From the NCBI GenBank assembly GCA_023388495.1, contig JAEWGC010000018.1, forward strand, positions 35,470-99,469: DNA of 64,000 nucleotides. Direction: 5' to 3'. Under the pieces are notes generated by a model, which worked only from the letters and a program-made list of their open reading frames with translations, was not told the DNA's origin and did not search any database. The stretch comes from Bacillota bacterium. GTDB lineage: Bacteria; Bacillota; Clostridia; Tissierellales; Tissierellaceae. The position numbers and the translations under genes were made by a program. Of the stretch, positions 26,166 through 34,872 are shown piece after piece; position 1 is the stretch's first letter, and every line of letters begins with the position of its first letter.

Positions 26166-26188
26166 CCTTGATTATTTTTTAATCAAGG
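26166..26188. terminator. Hairpin after the S41 peptidase gene
   Basis: The stem CCTTGATTA/TAATCAAGG lies 18 bases past the peptidase stop codon. A T run follows on the plus strand but not on the minus strand, so its role as terminator of the minus-strand peptidase gene is uncertain. Confidence 0.4.
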
Positions 26189-26205
26189 ATTTTTAAGTTA
26201 ATTCT

Positions 26206-27639
26206 CTAATTCATATTTTGTAAAATTCTAACCAGTTCTTCTACATTTATTTCTTCAATCCATATATCTGGTTGAAATCCTTTAAATTCTTGGAAATAGT
26301 CTGGATGAAATACATTCCAGAAGTTTCCAAATCCAAAGGGTATATTAGAATTATTTAAATATGCATTAAATAATGAGGAACTATTAAGACAACCTGAAGT
26401 AGGCATACCAATAAATACTATATTCTTTAAATGATGAAGCCCATCGACCATCATCTCAGATGCCGAAGCCATTCTATTATCTGTTAGAACTATTAGGAGA
26501 TTATCATTGTTGATAATCTTATCACTGGCCTTAATAATAACATGACTATCATTATAAACCTCCGCACCTGATGCTTTCATATAATCATCCCATTTCTGAC
26601 CATTACTATCAGATTCAAACATTTTTTCTGACAAAATACCTAAACCATTATAGGAGTGATGAGTTTTTTCACCAGAATAAGCTTCAATCCATTGGTCTGC
26701 TAATATAGCATTCCCTCCAGCATTTCCTCTCAAATCTAGTATGGAAATATGTGATTCCTTCATCTCTTTAGCCGCTCTTAATACAAAATTTACTTCTTTT
26801 TCTTCTACAGGAAAATATACTCTAGGTAGATTTAAATATTTTATTCCATCTATATCCTTATATACTGGTTCCGAACTTTTTTCACTCGAATTTTTGATCT
26901 TCTTAAAAACTAAATCTATTTCTTCTCCATTAGATAATTTTATAGACTTTGGAGCTTCTTCTATTTCCTTCCCATACCCCATTAGTATATAGCAAGCCTT
27001 ACCTTCCGATGTTATAGACGGCTTTAAAAAATCATTTAACTTATCCCCATTTTCTATATAGCTATCATCTAAAATAGAGTACAGTCCTTTCTTATCCTTA
27101 AAAAGTTGAAAATTTTCTACTGAATACCAAGACCTATTATCTGTTCTATGATTAAGATGTCCAATTATGAAATGAGCATCTTCTACAAAACTAAGTTCCT
27201 TTTCTATTAGAGTTTTCAACTCCTTAGATCTCATCCCATCGTGAATATTTTCTATAATATTTTCCTTTGCCTTTAAAAAACTATGATCTCCACCGTTGGC
27301 TAAATATCCAGCATAAGAACTTTTTAAATAGCTAAAATAATTATCTAAGTCTTCCTTTATTTGTTCCATACCTAATTCCTTATACGCTTTATACTCACCT
27401 TGAAACTTTAATTTTTTAATAAGAGAAACCATCTCTTCTCCAGTCTGATTTTCATCTATGTAGTTTTCAATCTTTTCTTTACTTATTAGAAAAGATTTTT
27501 TTAAACTTTTAAAATCTTCAATTGAAACTTGAGACTCCCCTGAATAGTCTATGGAATTTACTTCCTTAGTGAAACTAATGATTATAAGAGCAAAAAGTAA
27601 AACAGATACTAATATTAAATACTTTCTAATATTCTTCAT
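26206..27639 (-). CDS. Exported S41-family serine peptidase
   Basis: The 477-residue protein has an N-terminal signal/anchor segment (YLILVSVLLFALIIISF). The C-terminal half carries S41 (C-terminal processing protease) motifs: ISILDLRGNAGGN near residue 300 and the nucleophile region TDNRMASASEMMVDGLHH near 390. No clear PDZ domain is seen, so it is closer to the tricorn/CtpA-like peptidases that lack one. It would act outside the membrane; the substrate is unknown. It appears monocistronic. Confidence 0.8.
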   Translation of the reverse strand: MKNIRKYLILVSVLLFALIIISFTKEVNSIDYSGESQVSIEDFKSLKKSFLISKEKIENYIDENQTGEEMVSLIKKLKFQGEYKAYKELGMEQIKEDLDNYFSYLKSSYAGYLANGGDHSFLKAKENIIENIHDGMRSKELKTLIEKELSFVEDAHFIIGHLNHRTDNRSWYSVENFQLFKDKKGLYSILDDSYIENGDKLNDFLKPSITSEGKACYILMGYGKEIEEAPKSIKLSNGEEIDLVFKKIKNSSEKSSEPVYKDIDGIKYLNLPRVYFPVEEKEVNFVLRAAKEMKESHISILDLRGNAGGNAILADQWIEAYSGEKTHHSYNGLGILSEKMFESDSNGQKWDDYMKASGAEVYNDSHVIIKASDKIINNDNLLIVLTDNRMASASEMMVDGLHHLKNIVFIGMPTSGCLNSSSLFNAYLNNSNIPFGFGNFWNVFHPDYFQEFKGFQPDIWIEEINVEELVRILQNMN

Positions 27640-27744
27640 ATTCTCTATCCCCTTTCTAGGCTATTAGATTATATATTAATATTTACAGATTATTGGAACT
27701 ATTATATCACATAAATATATATTTCAGTTTATAAGATATTTAAT

Positions 27745-28125
27745 TTATAATCCACTCATATGTAATTTCTCTAAGTGATTATTAGATTCCAATACCCATA
27801 TTAGTATTGAACTAAGTTTTAATTCTTCCAGCTTTTCTTTGACACTATTAAAAAGTAATTTTCCGATTCCTTTATTCTGATGGACTTTTAAAATATAGAT
27901 AGCATATAATTCACCTATAGATTTATTCTCACTCTCTCTTTCCATACCACATGTAGCAAATCCAATTATCCCATGATTTACATCTTCAACAACAAACTTG
28001 AATTTATTATTCTTTGATGAATTATAAGTAAACTTACTCCATATTTCTTCCCTTTTATTACATGATAGCTCATCTAAAAATTTATCACTTATAATTCCCT
28101 TATATGTTGTCCTCCAGATGTCTAT
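27745..28125 (-). pseudogene. GNAT acetyltransferase remnant, truncated at both ends
   Basis: The open frame lacks a start codon: it follows a TGA and begins IDIWRTTYKGIISDKFL, which normally lies about 20 residues inside GNAT proteins. The acetyl-CoA-binding region is preserved (LYAIYILKVHQNKGIGKLLFNSV). The end, WVLESNNHLEKLHMSGL, replaces the usual N..A..FYEK.GF tail, pointing to a deletion or frameshift. An ATG at 27945 could only yield a 66-residue fragment. It lies at the left border of the decayed accessory region. Confidence 0.7.
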
Positions 28126-28275
28126 TCAAAACAAAAATAACCCGCTAGTCCAAGGCTATATAACCTTTAAACCAACGAGTCGTACACTTTATAATATTTC
28201 TTGTTTAATTTCAAAAGCAGTAGGAAAAGTAGTAGAGACGGTTCTTTTTACTTCACTTATCTTATTCTAATATAA

Positions 28276-28304
28276 AAGCTCTAATGGTTTTCCAATTAGA
28301 GCTT
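28276..28304 (-). terminator. Rho-independent terminator of the small coiled-coil gene
   Basis: The stem AAGCTCTAAT/ATTAGAGCTT (with GG/CC after a bulged A) is followed by TTATATT on the minus strand, six bases after the stop codon. Confidence 0.75.
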
Positions 28305-28309
28305 GATTT

Positions 28310-28579
28310 TTACCTAACCGATTTAAGTCTAACTATATCTTTATAATTCCTTGCCGTAAGCATTTCTACACTTAAAATATCTTCTTTAATTGATTCTATA
28401 TCAGTGCCGATTTTCTCTAGTTTATCAAATATAATCATCTGATTATCATTAAGAATCTTTATATCTTCTTTTAATTCAGTTCTTGAACTAGCAATGTCTT
28501 CTTTTAATTCCTTTTTTGTATCTTGTAACTCTATATATAGTCTCTCTAATAGGTCAAATATTTGATCTTCTTTATTCAT
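28310..28579 (-). CDS. Small coiled-coil hypothetical protein
   Basis: The 89-residue product is highly charged with heptad patterns throughout (LLERLYIELQDTKKELKEDI, LKEDIKILNDNQ), so a dimeric or trimeric coiled coil is likely. I recognise no family function. Similar short coiled-coil proteins occur in clostridia in variable regions. A 48-base remnant of the same sequence lies at 20117-20164, showing that this gene has been copied or moved within the chromosome. Confidence 0.6.
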   Translation of the reverse strand: MNKEDQIFDLLERLYIELQDTKKELKEDIASSRTELKEDIKILNDNQMIIFDKLEKIGTDIESIKEDILSVEMLTARNYKDIVRLKSVR

Positions 28580-28673
28580 TTGATCACCCCTATTATCTTT
28601 TATCTCAAAAGAATCCTTTGATGTAGTATTAATTATAAAATATTTCCGGCTTTATTTAAATATGAAAATTTTA

Positions 28674-28922
28674 CTACTCTCTATATTCTTCATCAAGTCC
28701 TGAACTAAATCCAAATAAATGATATATATATTCCTGCTTTTCATTTAATACTCGTATAATTCGAATCTTATCATATTCTAAGTAATAAAAAATATAATTT
28801 TTCTCTGAAAACAAATAACGATACTCTGTTCTCACATCAATAATCTTATCCAGACTGACTCCCGATAAAGGATATTGTTCCAACCGTCTTATATCAGATA
28901 TTATATTTTTTATAATCCTAAC
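28674..28922 (-). pseudogene. RelE/ParE-type toxin remnant lacking its N-terminus
   Basis: The frame encodes KNIISDIRRLEQYPLSGVSLDKIIDVRTEYRYL..., then YIFYYLEYDKIRIIRVLNEKQ: the middle and C-terminal part of a RelE/ParE fold. The first 20-30 residues expected before the IRRLEQYP helix are absent; the frame opens at a TAG inside the antitoxin's last codons and has no ATG or GTG, only TTG at 28883. The antitoxin gene overlaps its beginning in another frame, so a deletion at the junction is likely. The toxin is probably inactive, though translation from a rare start cannot be excluded. Confidence 0.6.
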
Positions 28923-29155
28923 CTAGCTTCAACTTCCTCTGCTGAAAGCCATCCTTTCTCTCTAGCATATTTCTGCCCTTCTTCTAGATTTGCAAGTAAT
29001 CTTATGGATGCTTTTAGTTTAGCCAATTCACTAATTGTTATTATTGCATATTCACCTCGTCCATTTCTAGTTAAATAAACTGGGCTGTCTTCTTTTACCT
29101 CATTGAGTACTTCAGTATAATTTCTTAAATCTGATATTGGTTTAATATTTATCAT
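28910..29155 (-). CDS. Phd/YefM-family antitoxin
   Basis: The 81-residue protein matches type II antitoxins of the Phd/YefM family: INIKPISDLRNYTEVLNEV at the N-terminus, YLTRNGRGEYAIITISEL in the DNA-binding part, and a C-terminal helix (GWLSAEEVEARLGL) that normally wraps the toxin. It binds its own promoter and neutralises a RelE/ParE toxin. Here the toxin gene behind it is truncated, so the antitoxin may be an orphan. Confidence 0.82.
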   Translation of the reverse strand: MINIKPISDLRNYTEVLNEVKEDSPVYLTRNGRGEYAIITISELAKLKASIRLLANLEEGQKYAREKGWLSAEEVEARLGL

Positions 29156-29440
29156 AAGCTTCAGCTTCTTCTATATTTATTATATCCTTTGTGAAGACTA
29201 ATATCAATGTAAATTAACATGTTAATTTACAGCATGTGTACATTAATTATATCCCCTGTTTACATAATTTAAGGTTAGGGTGCGCAACAAAAATTCCCCA
29301 AAACTCATCGTCTAAGGGAAATAAAACACACCTACATATTTACTTAAAATGCCTTCACCCCGGCTATTTTAACCTATTCCTTCTCTATCAACACAACACA
29401 CTCAACATGGGTTGGGGAAAAAGTATGATATTAATACGGA
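29156..29440. other. Intergenic segment of foreign character
   Basis: This stretch between the antitoxin and the exporter terminator contains GC-richer patches (GGTGCGCAAC, CACCCCGGC) unlike its surroundings. It has no convincing gene; the 74-codon plus-strand frame in it has no ribosome site or family resemblance. It may be a remnant of a mobile element. Confidence 0.35.
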
Positions 29441-29479
29441 AAAAGGAGGGTTTCGCGTAATTGTGAATCCCCCCCTTTT
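29441..29479 (-). terminator. Probable terminator of the ABC exporter operon
   Basis: On the minus strand AAAAGGGGG pairs with CCCTCCTTTT, interrupted by one mismatch, and a T run follows. It lies about 155 bases after the second exporter gene's stop codon. Confidence 0.45.
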
Positions 29480-29635
29480 GACCATATTATAAAACTATAA
29501 GATTTAATACTCCCTATTTATTTTTTCTTGTTTTTTGTCCAAAGTATTGACATAGACCCATGTTTGCACAGTGACATAACGCTGGCCGATCCTTTCGGAT
29601 TGATGTACTTCATCACAAAAACATACTGATACATA

Positions 29636-31423
29636 CTATACCATTCTGTTTTCATACCATGCAACCTGTGCCTTCCACATGTCAGCGTATTTTCCTTTGC
29701 GGGCCAGTAATTCGTCATGAGTACCTATATCTGCTATTTCACCATTATTCATAACCACAATACGGTCAGCAAGTCTTACTGACCCCAGTCGGTGGGTTAC
29801 AACAATTGCACATTTGCCTTGGACTAGACGTCTAAACTGGGTATAAAGCCGTGCTTCCTCAATGGGGTCAATTGCTGCTGTTGGTTCATCCAGAACTATA
29901 AAATCATTAATACGGTAAAGCCCACGAGCTATTGCCAGACGTTGCCACTGTCCACCTGATAGGTCAATTCCATCAAATTCAGGAGAAAGCATGGTATCTA
30001 AGCTAGCTACATCCTCATTAAACTGGGATTCTTGAAGGGTCATATGAATTTTTTCTATGTTCGGTGGGTTTTTTGTGTCGCTTATGGACACATTTTCTGC
30101 TAATGTCATTTTGTAACGTTGATAATTCTGAAATACTCCGGAGATGCCTTTATAAATAGCATTTGGATGGGTTGTTTTTGTATTTAGCCCACCAATTTCA
30201 ACAATACCAGCATCAGGGATATATAAGCCAATGAGTAGTCGTACCAGCGTAGATTTGCCAGAACCATTTTCACCTACAATAGCAATTGTCTCACCTTCTT
30301 TAATAGTTAACCCTATATCATACACAGCCGCCTCATCACGGCCTGGATAGGTAAATATTATATCCTTTGCCACAATCCCCTTAGTAAAATCAGATGTTCC
30401 GGCTTCACCATCCACTTCATCCATGTCCATCAAGCGAAAATAATTTGCTACTTGCCCCAAAGTCTCGCTCCCTTCGCTAAGATGACTGGATACAATTTCA
30501 TCCATTATAGAGAATACCTGTGATAAAGCTACAAATACGGAGGTAAAAGCACCAATGCTAATTTCACCTGTCATAGTAGCTTTGAACAATATAAGGATAG
30601 AAGCACCTAATCCCATAAATGACACAATATTCAATAAAAGCCTCAATATAGCCGCCTTGCGTTCGGTTTTCCAGGCCTTTTCCGTCATTTTTAGTAGGGT
30701 TTTAGTAAAAAGATTATTAAAAAATTGGAAACCACCTAGCATACGGGTTTCTTTATAGAATTCTCTGTTACCAATTGTTTTTTTATAATATTCACACTGG
30801 CGACGTAAGGGGGCATTTTCTTCTTCAAGTCTTGCAAAGACTTTCACTTGTGCTAATTGTCCCAAAATTGCAGGAACAAAAGCTATCAAAATAACCAAAG
30901 GCAATATAGGTGACAAAACAAATAAGTATCCTCCAACCGACACAAAATATACTAAGTAATAGGTAAAAATTTGTAAGCAAACAGAAGCAAAATGGCCGAG
31001 ACTTTCGTACTCTAAGCATTCTCTTGCCTTGTTTATATCATTTAAAAAGTCAATATCCTCAAAGTTTCTAGCAGGTAATCGTCCCAGCTTTAGCTGAAAT
31101 TCTGCCATAAATTTACCCATGTTCGTATAAGATACCTTACTAAACAAATATTGTCCAGTACCACTTAAAAACTGTTGCCCCACTATTATTACTGCAAGAA
31201 TCCCAATGTAGGCAGCAATCTTCCAAAAGTCTTGCTCTCCTCTTGCTGTATCAGTTATAGCGTCAAACAACTTCTTTGTGCCCATTATTCCTGCTGTCCA
31301 TGATAAAGCACGAAAGACAGCAACTCCTTGTTCCACAATGCCCCAGCCCTTGGCTTTTCTGAAATATTCAATGGAATTTCGTAGTACAACGAAAAAAACT
31401 CCAGACCTACCATCCTTCTTCAC
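29636..31423 (-). CDS. ABC exporter half-transporter, second subunit
   Basis: The 595-residue protein has a six-helix exporter domain (about 20-320) and an ATPase domain (about 345-590). Walker A is GENGSGKST, the signature LSGGQWQRLAIARGL, Walker B FIVLDEPTAAIDP, and the switch histidine VTHRLGS. Its start overlaps the stop of the first subunit by four bases, so the two are coupled and should form a heterodimer. Both ATP sites look canonical. Such pairs export drugs, lipids or peptides. The region is noticeably less AT-rich than its neighbours, suggesting transfer. Confidence 0.85.
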   Translation of the reverse strand: MKKDGRSGVFFVVLRNSIEYFRKAKGWGIVEQGVAVFRALSWTAGIMGTKKLFDAITDTARGEQDFWKIAAYIGILAVIIVGQQFLSGTGQYLFSKVSYTNMGKFMAEFQLKLGRLPARNFEDIDFLNDINKARECLEYESLGHFASVCLQIFTYYLVYFVSVGGYLFVLSPILPLVILIAFVPAILGQLAQVKVFARLEEENAPLRRQCEYYKKTIGNREFYKETRMLGGFQFFNNLFTKTLLKMTEKAWKTERKAAILRLLLNIVSFMGLGASILILFKATMTGEISIGAFTSVFVALSQVFSIMDEIVSSHLSEGSETLGQVANYFRLMDMDEVDGEAGTSDFTKGIVAKDIIFTYPGRDEAAVYDIGLTIKEGETIAIVGENGSGKSTLVRLLIGLYIPDAGIVEIGGLNTKTTHPNAIYKGISGVFQNYQRYKMTLAENVSISDTKNPPNIEKIHMTLQESQFNEDVASLDTMLSPEFDGIDLSGGQWQRLAIARGLYRINDFIVLDEPTAAIDPIEEARLYTQFRRLVQGKCAIVVTHRLGSVRLADRIVVMNNGEIADIGTHDELLARKGKYADMWKAQVAWYENRMV

Positions 31424-33213
31424 TCATACCACTCCCTTTGCACCTCAAACATTTCAGCATAAAGCCCCTTTGCTTTTATTAATTCACTATGGTTGCCTCT
31501 TTCCACAATACTACCTTTATCTATTACCAAAATCTCATCTGCCAATTTGGTAGAACCTAAACGGTGGCTAATAAAAATTGTAGTTTTGCCTTTCATAAGT
31601 CCCTCAAATTCATGGTAAATTTGATTTTCAGCAATTGGATCAAGAGCCGAGGTTGGCTCATCTAGGATTTTAATTGGGGCCCGACTCAAAAGAGAACGAG
31701 CAATAGATACTTTCTGCCATTGACCACCGGAAATGTCTATACCTTCCTTGTTGATTTTACCAAGGGGAGTTTTTATGCCATCAGCTAGTTTTTTGATGGT
31801 GTCATTTAGTCCAACTTTGGAAGCAATATCGAATATTTGCCTCTTGTCTATCTCTCGCGCGGCATCTCCAAGGGCAATATTATCTGCCATAGAAATTTGG
31901 TAGCGTGCAAAATCTTGATATACTACTGAAAATAAAGCTTTTATAGCAGATGCAGAATATGTCCTAAGCTCCTTGCCATTAATCAAAATCTCTCCATCAT
32001 ATTCATCATACAGTCTTGTTAAAAGTTTTATAATAGTACTTTTACCCACTCCATTGGCACCTACAAAAGCATAATGTTTGCCACAGTCTAATTTAAAGGA
32101 TAGTCCATCCAAAATATACTCCTCGCCTTTAGGATATTTAAACCGCACATTGATAAATTCTAGGCTTTCAAAATCGATTGCTTCTTCATCTGGCAAATCA
32201 GTTGCATCATCAGTGCAATCAAGGTCTACAAAAGCTGTTAAGTCATTCATATATTCTTTAGACTCTGAGATATTTTTTGCTGCATCTTGTAATTGCCAAC
32301 CAAGTGTTTCGACCATTCCAAATAAAGCTGCAATAATACCCATAAACATACCAGGGCTTACATCCCCTGCAATAACAGGGTTTATAAAGGTAAAGGCAGT
32401 AACAAGGGTAATCAGTACTAATGAAATACTTGTAGACTTCATAGCTATCCGCGTTTTTAGAAGTACCCTTAGCTGTATTTTACGAGCAATTTCAAAGTCC
32501 TCGTAATAACGCTTGGTAACATCCTCCACATATCCAAAAAGTGTACGTTCCTCCACAGCTTCCCGGTTGGTTAGTACTTCGTCAGAATAATAACTATAGC
32601 GTCGTTCATATTTTCGAGTTTGCACTTTAGCAGCATAATTTTTCTTTCCTGCCCAAAGAGAAATTCTAAAAAGCGGAACACTAAAAATTGCAATAACCAA
32701 CCCTGCCCACCAGACCTGCGTCATAATCAATCCTAAAATGGAAACAATCGCAACAATGCTACGAATTATTGCCCCATAGGAACGGATCCCATCTAGAAAT
32801 GTTTCTGTCATCTCATCTCCTACACGTTCAATTAATTCCCAACTGTCATCATCCTCAATATATTTGTAAGCAAGCCTTGCCTGTACATCCAAAATAGCAG
32901 GTATAAAATTACGTTCCAAAGCAAATTTAATTTTAGCTTCTATTATTTGCGATAAGCTACCCGACACGCTAGCTATTCCAACAACGGTCAGCAACATCCC
33001 TAGCGGTAAATAAATTGTCTGTGCTACCGCTCCACCTTCAAATACCCTAATGGCGGTATCTACAAAAAATGCTGTAGCATATGCCATTACAAATGTTGAA
33101 ATAATGGCATCCCCAATGGCCAAGACCATCTGTAGCGCCAAGGCGAAGGGAGCGACTTTAAAGGGTAGCTGTAAAATATCTATCTCTTTATATTTTCGTT
33201 TCTCTAATTTCAT
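31420..33213 (-). CDS. ABC exporter half-transporter, first subunit
   Basis: The 597-residue protein has a six-helix membrane domain (about 20-330) and an ATPase domain (about 355-595) with GANGVGKST, ISGGQWQKVSIARSL, ILDEPTSALDP and ISHRLGS. It precedes and overlaps the second subunit gene. The ribosome site AAGGAAGG is intact, but the left inverted repeat of an insertion sequence begins only 26 bases upstream of the start codon. The native promoter region has therefore been replaced or separated. No peptidase C39 domain is present, so it is not a leader-cleaving bacteriocin exporter. Confidence 0.85.
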   Translation of the reverse strand: MKLEKRKYKEIDILQLPFKVAPFALALQMVLAIGDAIISTFVMAYATAFFVDTAIRVFEGGAVAQTIYLPLGMLLTVVGIASVSGSLSQIIEAKIKFALERNFIPAILDVQARLAYKYIEDDDSWELIERVGDEMTETFLDGIRSYGAIIRSIVAIVSILGLIMTQVWWAGLVIAIFSVPLFRISLWAGKKNYAAKVQTRKYERRYSYYSDEVLTNREAVEERTLFGYVEDVTKRYYEDFEIARKIQLRVLLKTRIAMKSTSISLVLITLVTAFTFINPVIAGDVSPGMFMGIIAALFGMVETLGWQLQDAAKNISESKEYMNDLTAFVDLDCTDDATDLPDEEAIDFESLEFINVRFKYPKGEEYILDGLSFKLDCGKHYAFVGANGVGKSTIIKLLTRLYDEYDGEILINGKELRTYSASAIKALFSVVYQDFARYQISMADNIALGDAAREIDKRQIFDIASKVGLNDTIKKLADGIKTPLGKINKEGIDISGGQWQKVSIARSLLSRAPIKILDEPTSALDPIAENQIYHEFEGLMKGKTTIFISHRLGSTKLADEILVIDKGSIVERGNHSELIKAKGLYAEMFEVQREWYE

Positions 33214-33238
33214 TTTCAGCCTTCCTTTTAAAAAAAGT

Positions 33239-33248
33239 TAGTGTTAAC
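33239..33248 (+). repeat. Left inverted repeat of the insertion sequence
   Basis: TAGTGTTAAC followed by CTAT matches the reverse complement of the right end (TAGTGTTAAC then TAT), 26 bases upstream of the exporter start codon. Confidence 0.55.
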
Positions 33249-33380
33249 CTATTTATATATTTAATAGATTAAAACTCTGTTTTATCAAGGGTTTCAATGT
33301 CTTTATGAAACAAAAAACAATGACCCCCCTTTTTTTGGTATAATTGAGTCGCTAAACAAACAAAAATCCCAAAGGAAAGG

Positions 33381-34592
33381 TTGATCATTGTAAACTCAAT
33401 TATATCATATTTACTTTTATATAATCAATTTTTAATTTCTACTATTCGTCAATTAGTTTTATTTATTGTTAAAAATATTCCTTTACAAGATTTTAAAGAT
33501 AATCATTTTAGCCCTAAATATCAAAAGTTTACTGTATATACTGTACCAATTATTAAAAAACTTGAACAACTTGATTACAAAATTCTTATTTTAGAGTACA
33601 AATCTAAAAAGGGTAAAGAATTAAAGCCTGTAAATCGACGTGGTACTAATACAGTTTTATCTTGATTCTCTTAAAAAGTTATCTCCTGAAGATCTAGAAG
33701 AATTTAGGGAAGATAAACAAAAATTTAAGCTTCATTATATTTATCGTGAGTTCACCGTTGACTTTTTCAAGGTGGATTTATCTTCTATGCCTAAAGGCTC
33801 TTTTAGTCTTAATTTTAGAACTTTCCCCCCCATATAATGGGCCTTTGCCTTACTTATCATGTTAATCTTGGTTTGTCTACTAGAGCTACTGCTAGGGCCC
33901 TATGGGAAGTTCATGGTGTTAAGATTTCCCATGTTATGGTTAGTAAGTATGCTAAAACTGCTTCTGCTATTGTTAAACCATTTGTTGATGATTTCGATTA
34001 CAAACCTACTAACTATCTGGCAGCTGATGAAACATATGTTAAGATAAAAGGTGTTACTCATTATGTTTGGTTTGTTATGGATGCTCTTAAAAAATCAATT
34101 TTAGGTTATCAAGTTTCTAATACTAGAAGTATTGGCCCTTGTATTTTAGCTATGCGTATGGCTTTTGCTAAGTTTAAAGAGTTTCCAGGACTTAATCTTA
34201 ATTTTATTTCTGATGGATATTCAGTTTACAATTTAGCAAAGCAACAATTTTTACTTAATGATAAAGACTTTAATCTCATTCAAGTTATTGGACTTACTAA
34301 TGATGATCCTATTTCTAAAGAATATAGTTGGTTAAAGCAAATTATTGAACGTCTAAATCGAACATGTAAATTTTCTTACCAGGTTACCAATGGTTATGGT
34401 AGTGGTGAAGGCTCTGATTCTCATATAGGCTTGTTTGTCGCTTATTACAACCTCCTTAGACCTCATTCTTATACTTACTGGGAGCCTTTAAATTCAATTC
34501 CTGAACTTGAAAGAGTACCTAATATGCCTGGAAAGTGGCAGAAGATTATTGAATTATCACAAAGACACATTTTATCAAAACAAGCTTCTTAA
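33381..34592 (+). pseudogene. DDE transposase, frameshifted and internally deleted
   Basis: Three overlapping frames make up the gene: 33381-33665 (N-terminal part, TTG start behind AAAGGAAAGG), 33640-33837 (KKLSPEDLEEFREDKQKFKL...) and 33837-34592 (catalytic part with LAADETYVKIKG, FISDG and WLKQIIERLNRT, the D-D-E residues). The first shift lies near 33640-33665. The second is at a run of seven C around 33825, where a one-base change would restore PHIMGLCLTY. In relatives I recall, a zinc-ribbon segment of about 80 residues lies between the first two parts; it is missing here. Two independent lesions make it inactive. Confidence 0.75.
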
Positions 34593-34760
34593 AGCCTTTT
34601 ACAAACTTTTTCATCAACCTCAAAGCATTTTGAACAATCGGTTTAATGGCTGTCAAATGGCTCGACCCTAAAATTTCTGACCTCTTGACTGACATTAAAT
34701 CCGTATTGTTATGCTCAAAAGAGGTTGAGTGGAAAACATCTTAAAATTTCTCTTGCTATA
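34593..34760. other. Non-coding right part of the insertion sequence
   Basis: Sequence between the transposase stop codon and the right inverted repeat. No gene is visible. It contains GACCTCTTGACTG and CTCAAAAGAGGTTGAG, the latter a small inverted repeat. Confidence 0.4.
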
Positions 34761-34770
34761 GTTAACACTA
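34761..34770 (+). repeat. Right inverted repeat of the insertion sequence
   Basis: GTTAACACTA is the exact reverse complement of the left repeat core and lies about 170 bases after the transposase stop codon. Confidence 0.55.
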
Positions 34771-34872
34771 CCTAGAAGATCTCTCTGTTGAAATATTATA
34801 TTTTATATAATACAATATAGTTATAAAAAAATAAACCAGAATCGATTCGGGGTTGTACTAGGGGTGGAGTAT

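Larger units (their letters stand above)
33239..34770 (+). mobile_element. Insertion sequence with degenerate DDE transposase
   Basis: A transposase pseudogene is flanked by the inverted repeats TAGTGTTAAC (33239-33248) and GTTAACACTA (34761-34770), giving an element of about 1.53 kb. No target-site duplication is apparent. The element separates a divergent regulator gene from the ABC exporter operon. Ends are inferred from the short repeats and could extend a few bases. Confidence 0.6.

Noticed and set aside
26166..26188. Terminator of a plus-strand transcript
   Set aside because: The T run is on the plus side, but no plus-strand gene lies upstream; kept only as a hairpin of unclear role.
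29236..29460. 74-codon plus-strand open frame
   Set aside because: No ribosome site, no recognisable family, and it overlaps the exporter terminator; composition looks like non-coding remnant.
29518..29718. 66-codon minus-strand frame at the end of the exporter operon
   Set aside because: It overlaps the exporter C-terminus in another frame and has no ribosome site or recognisable content.
33381..33665. Stand-alone small gene
   Set aside because: Its sequence is the N-terminal part of the adjacent transposase in another frame, inside the IS inverted repeats.
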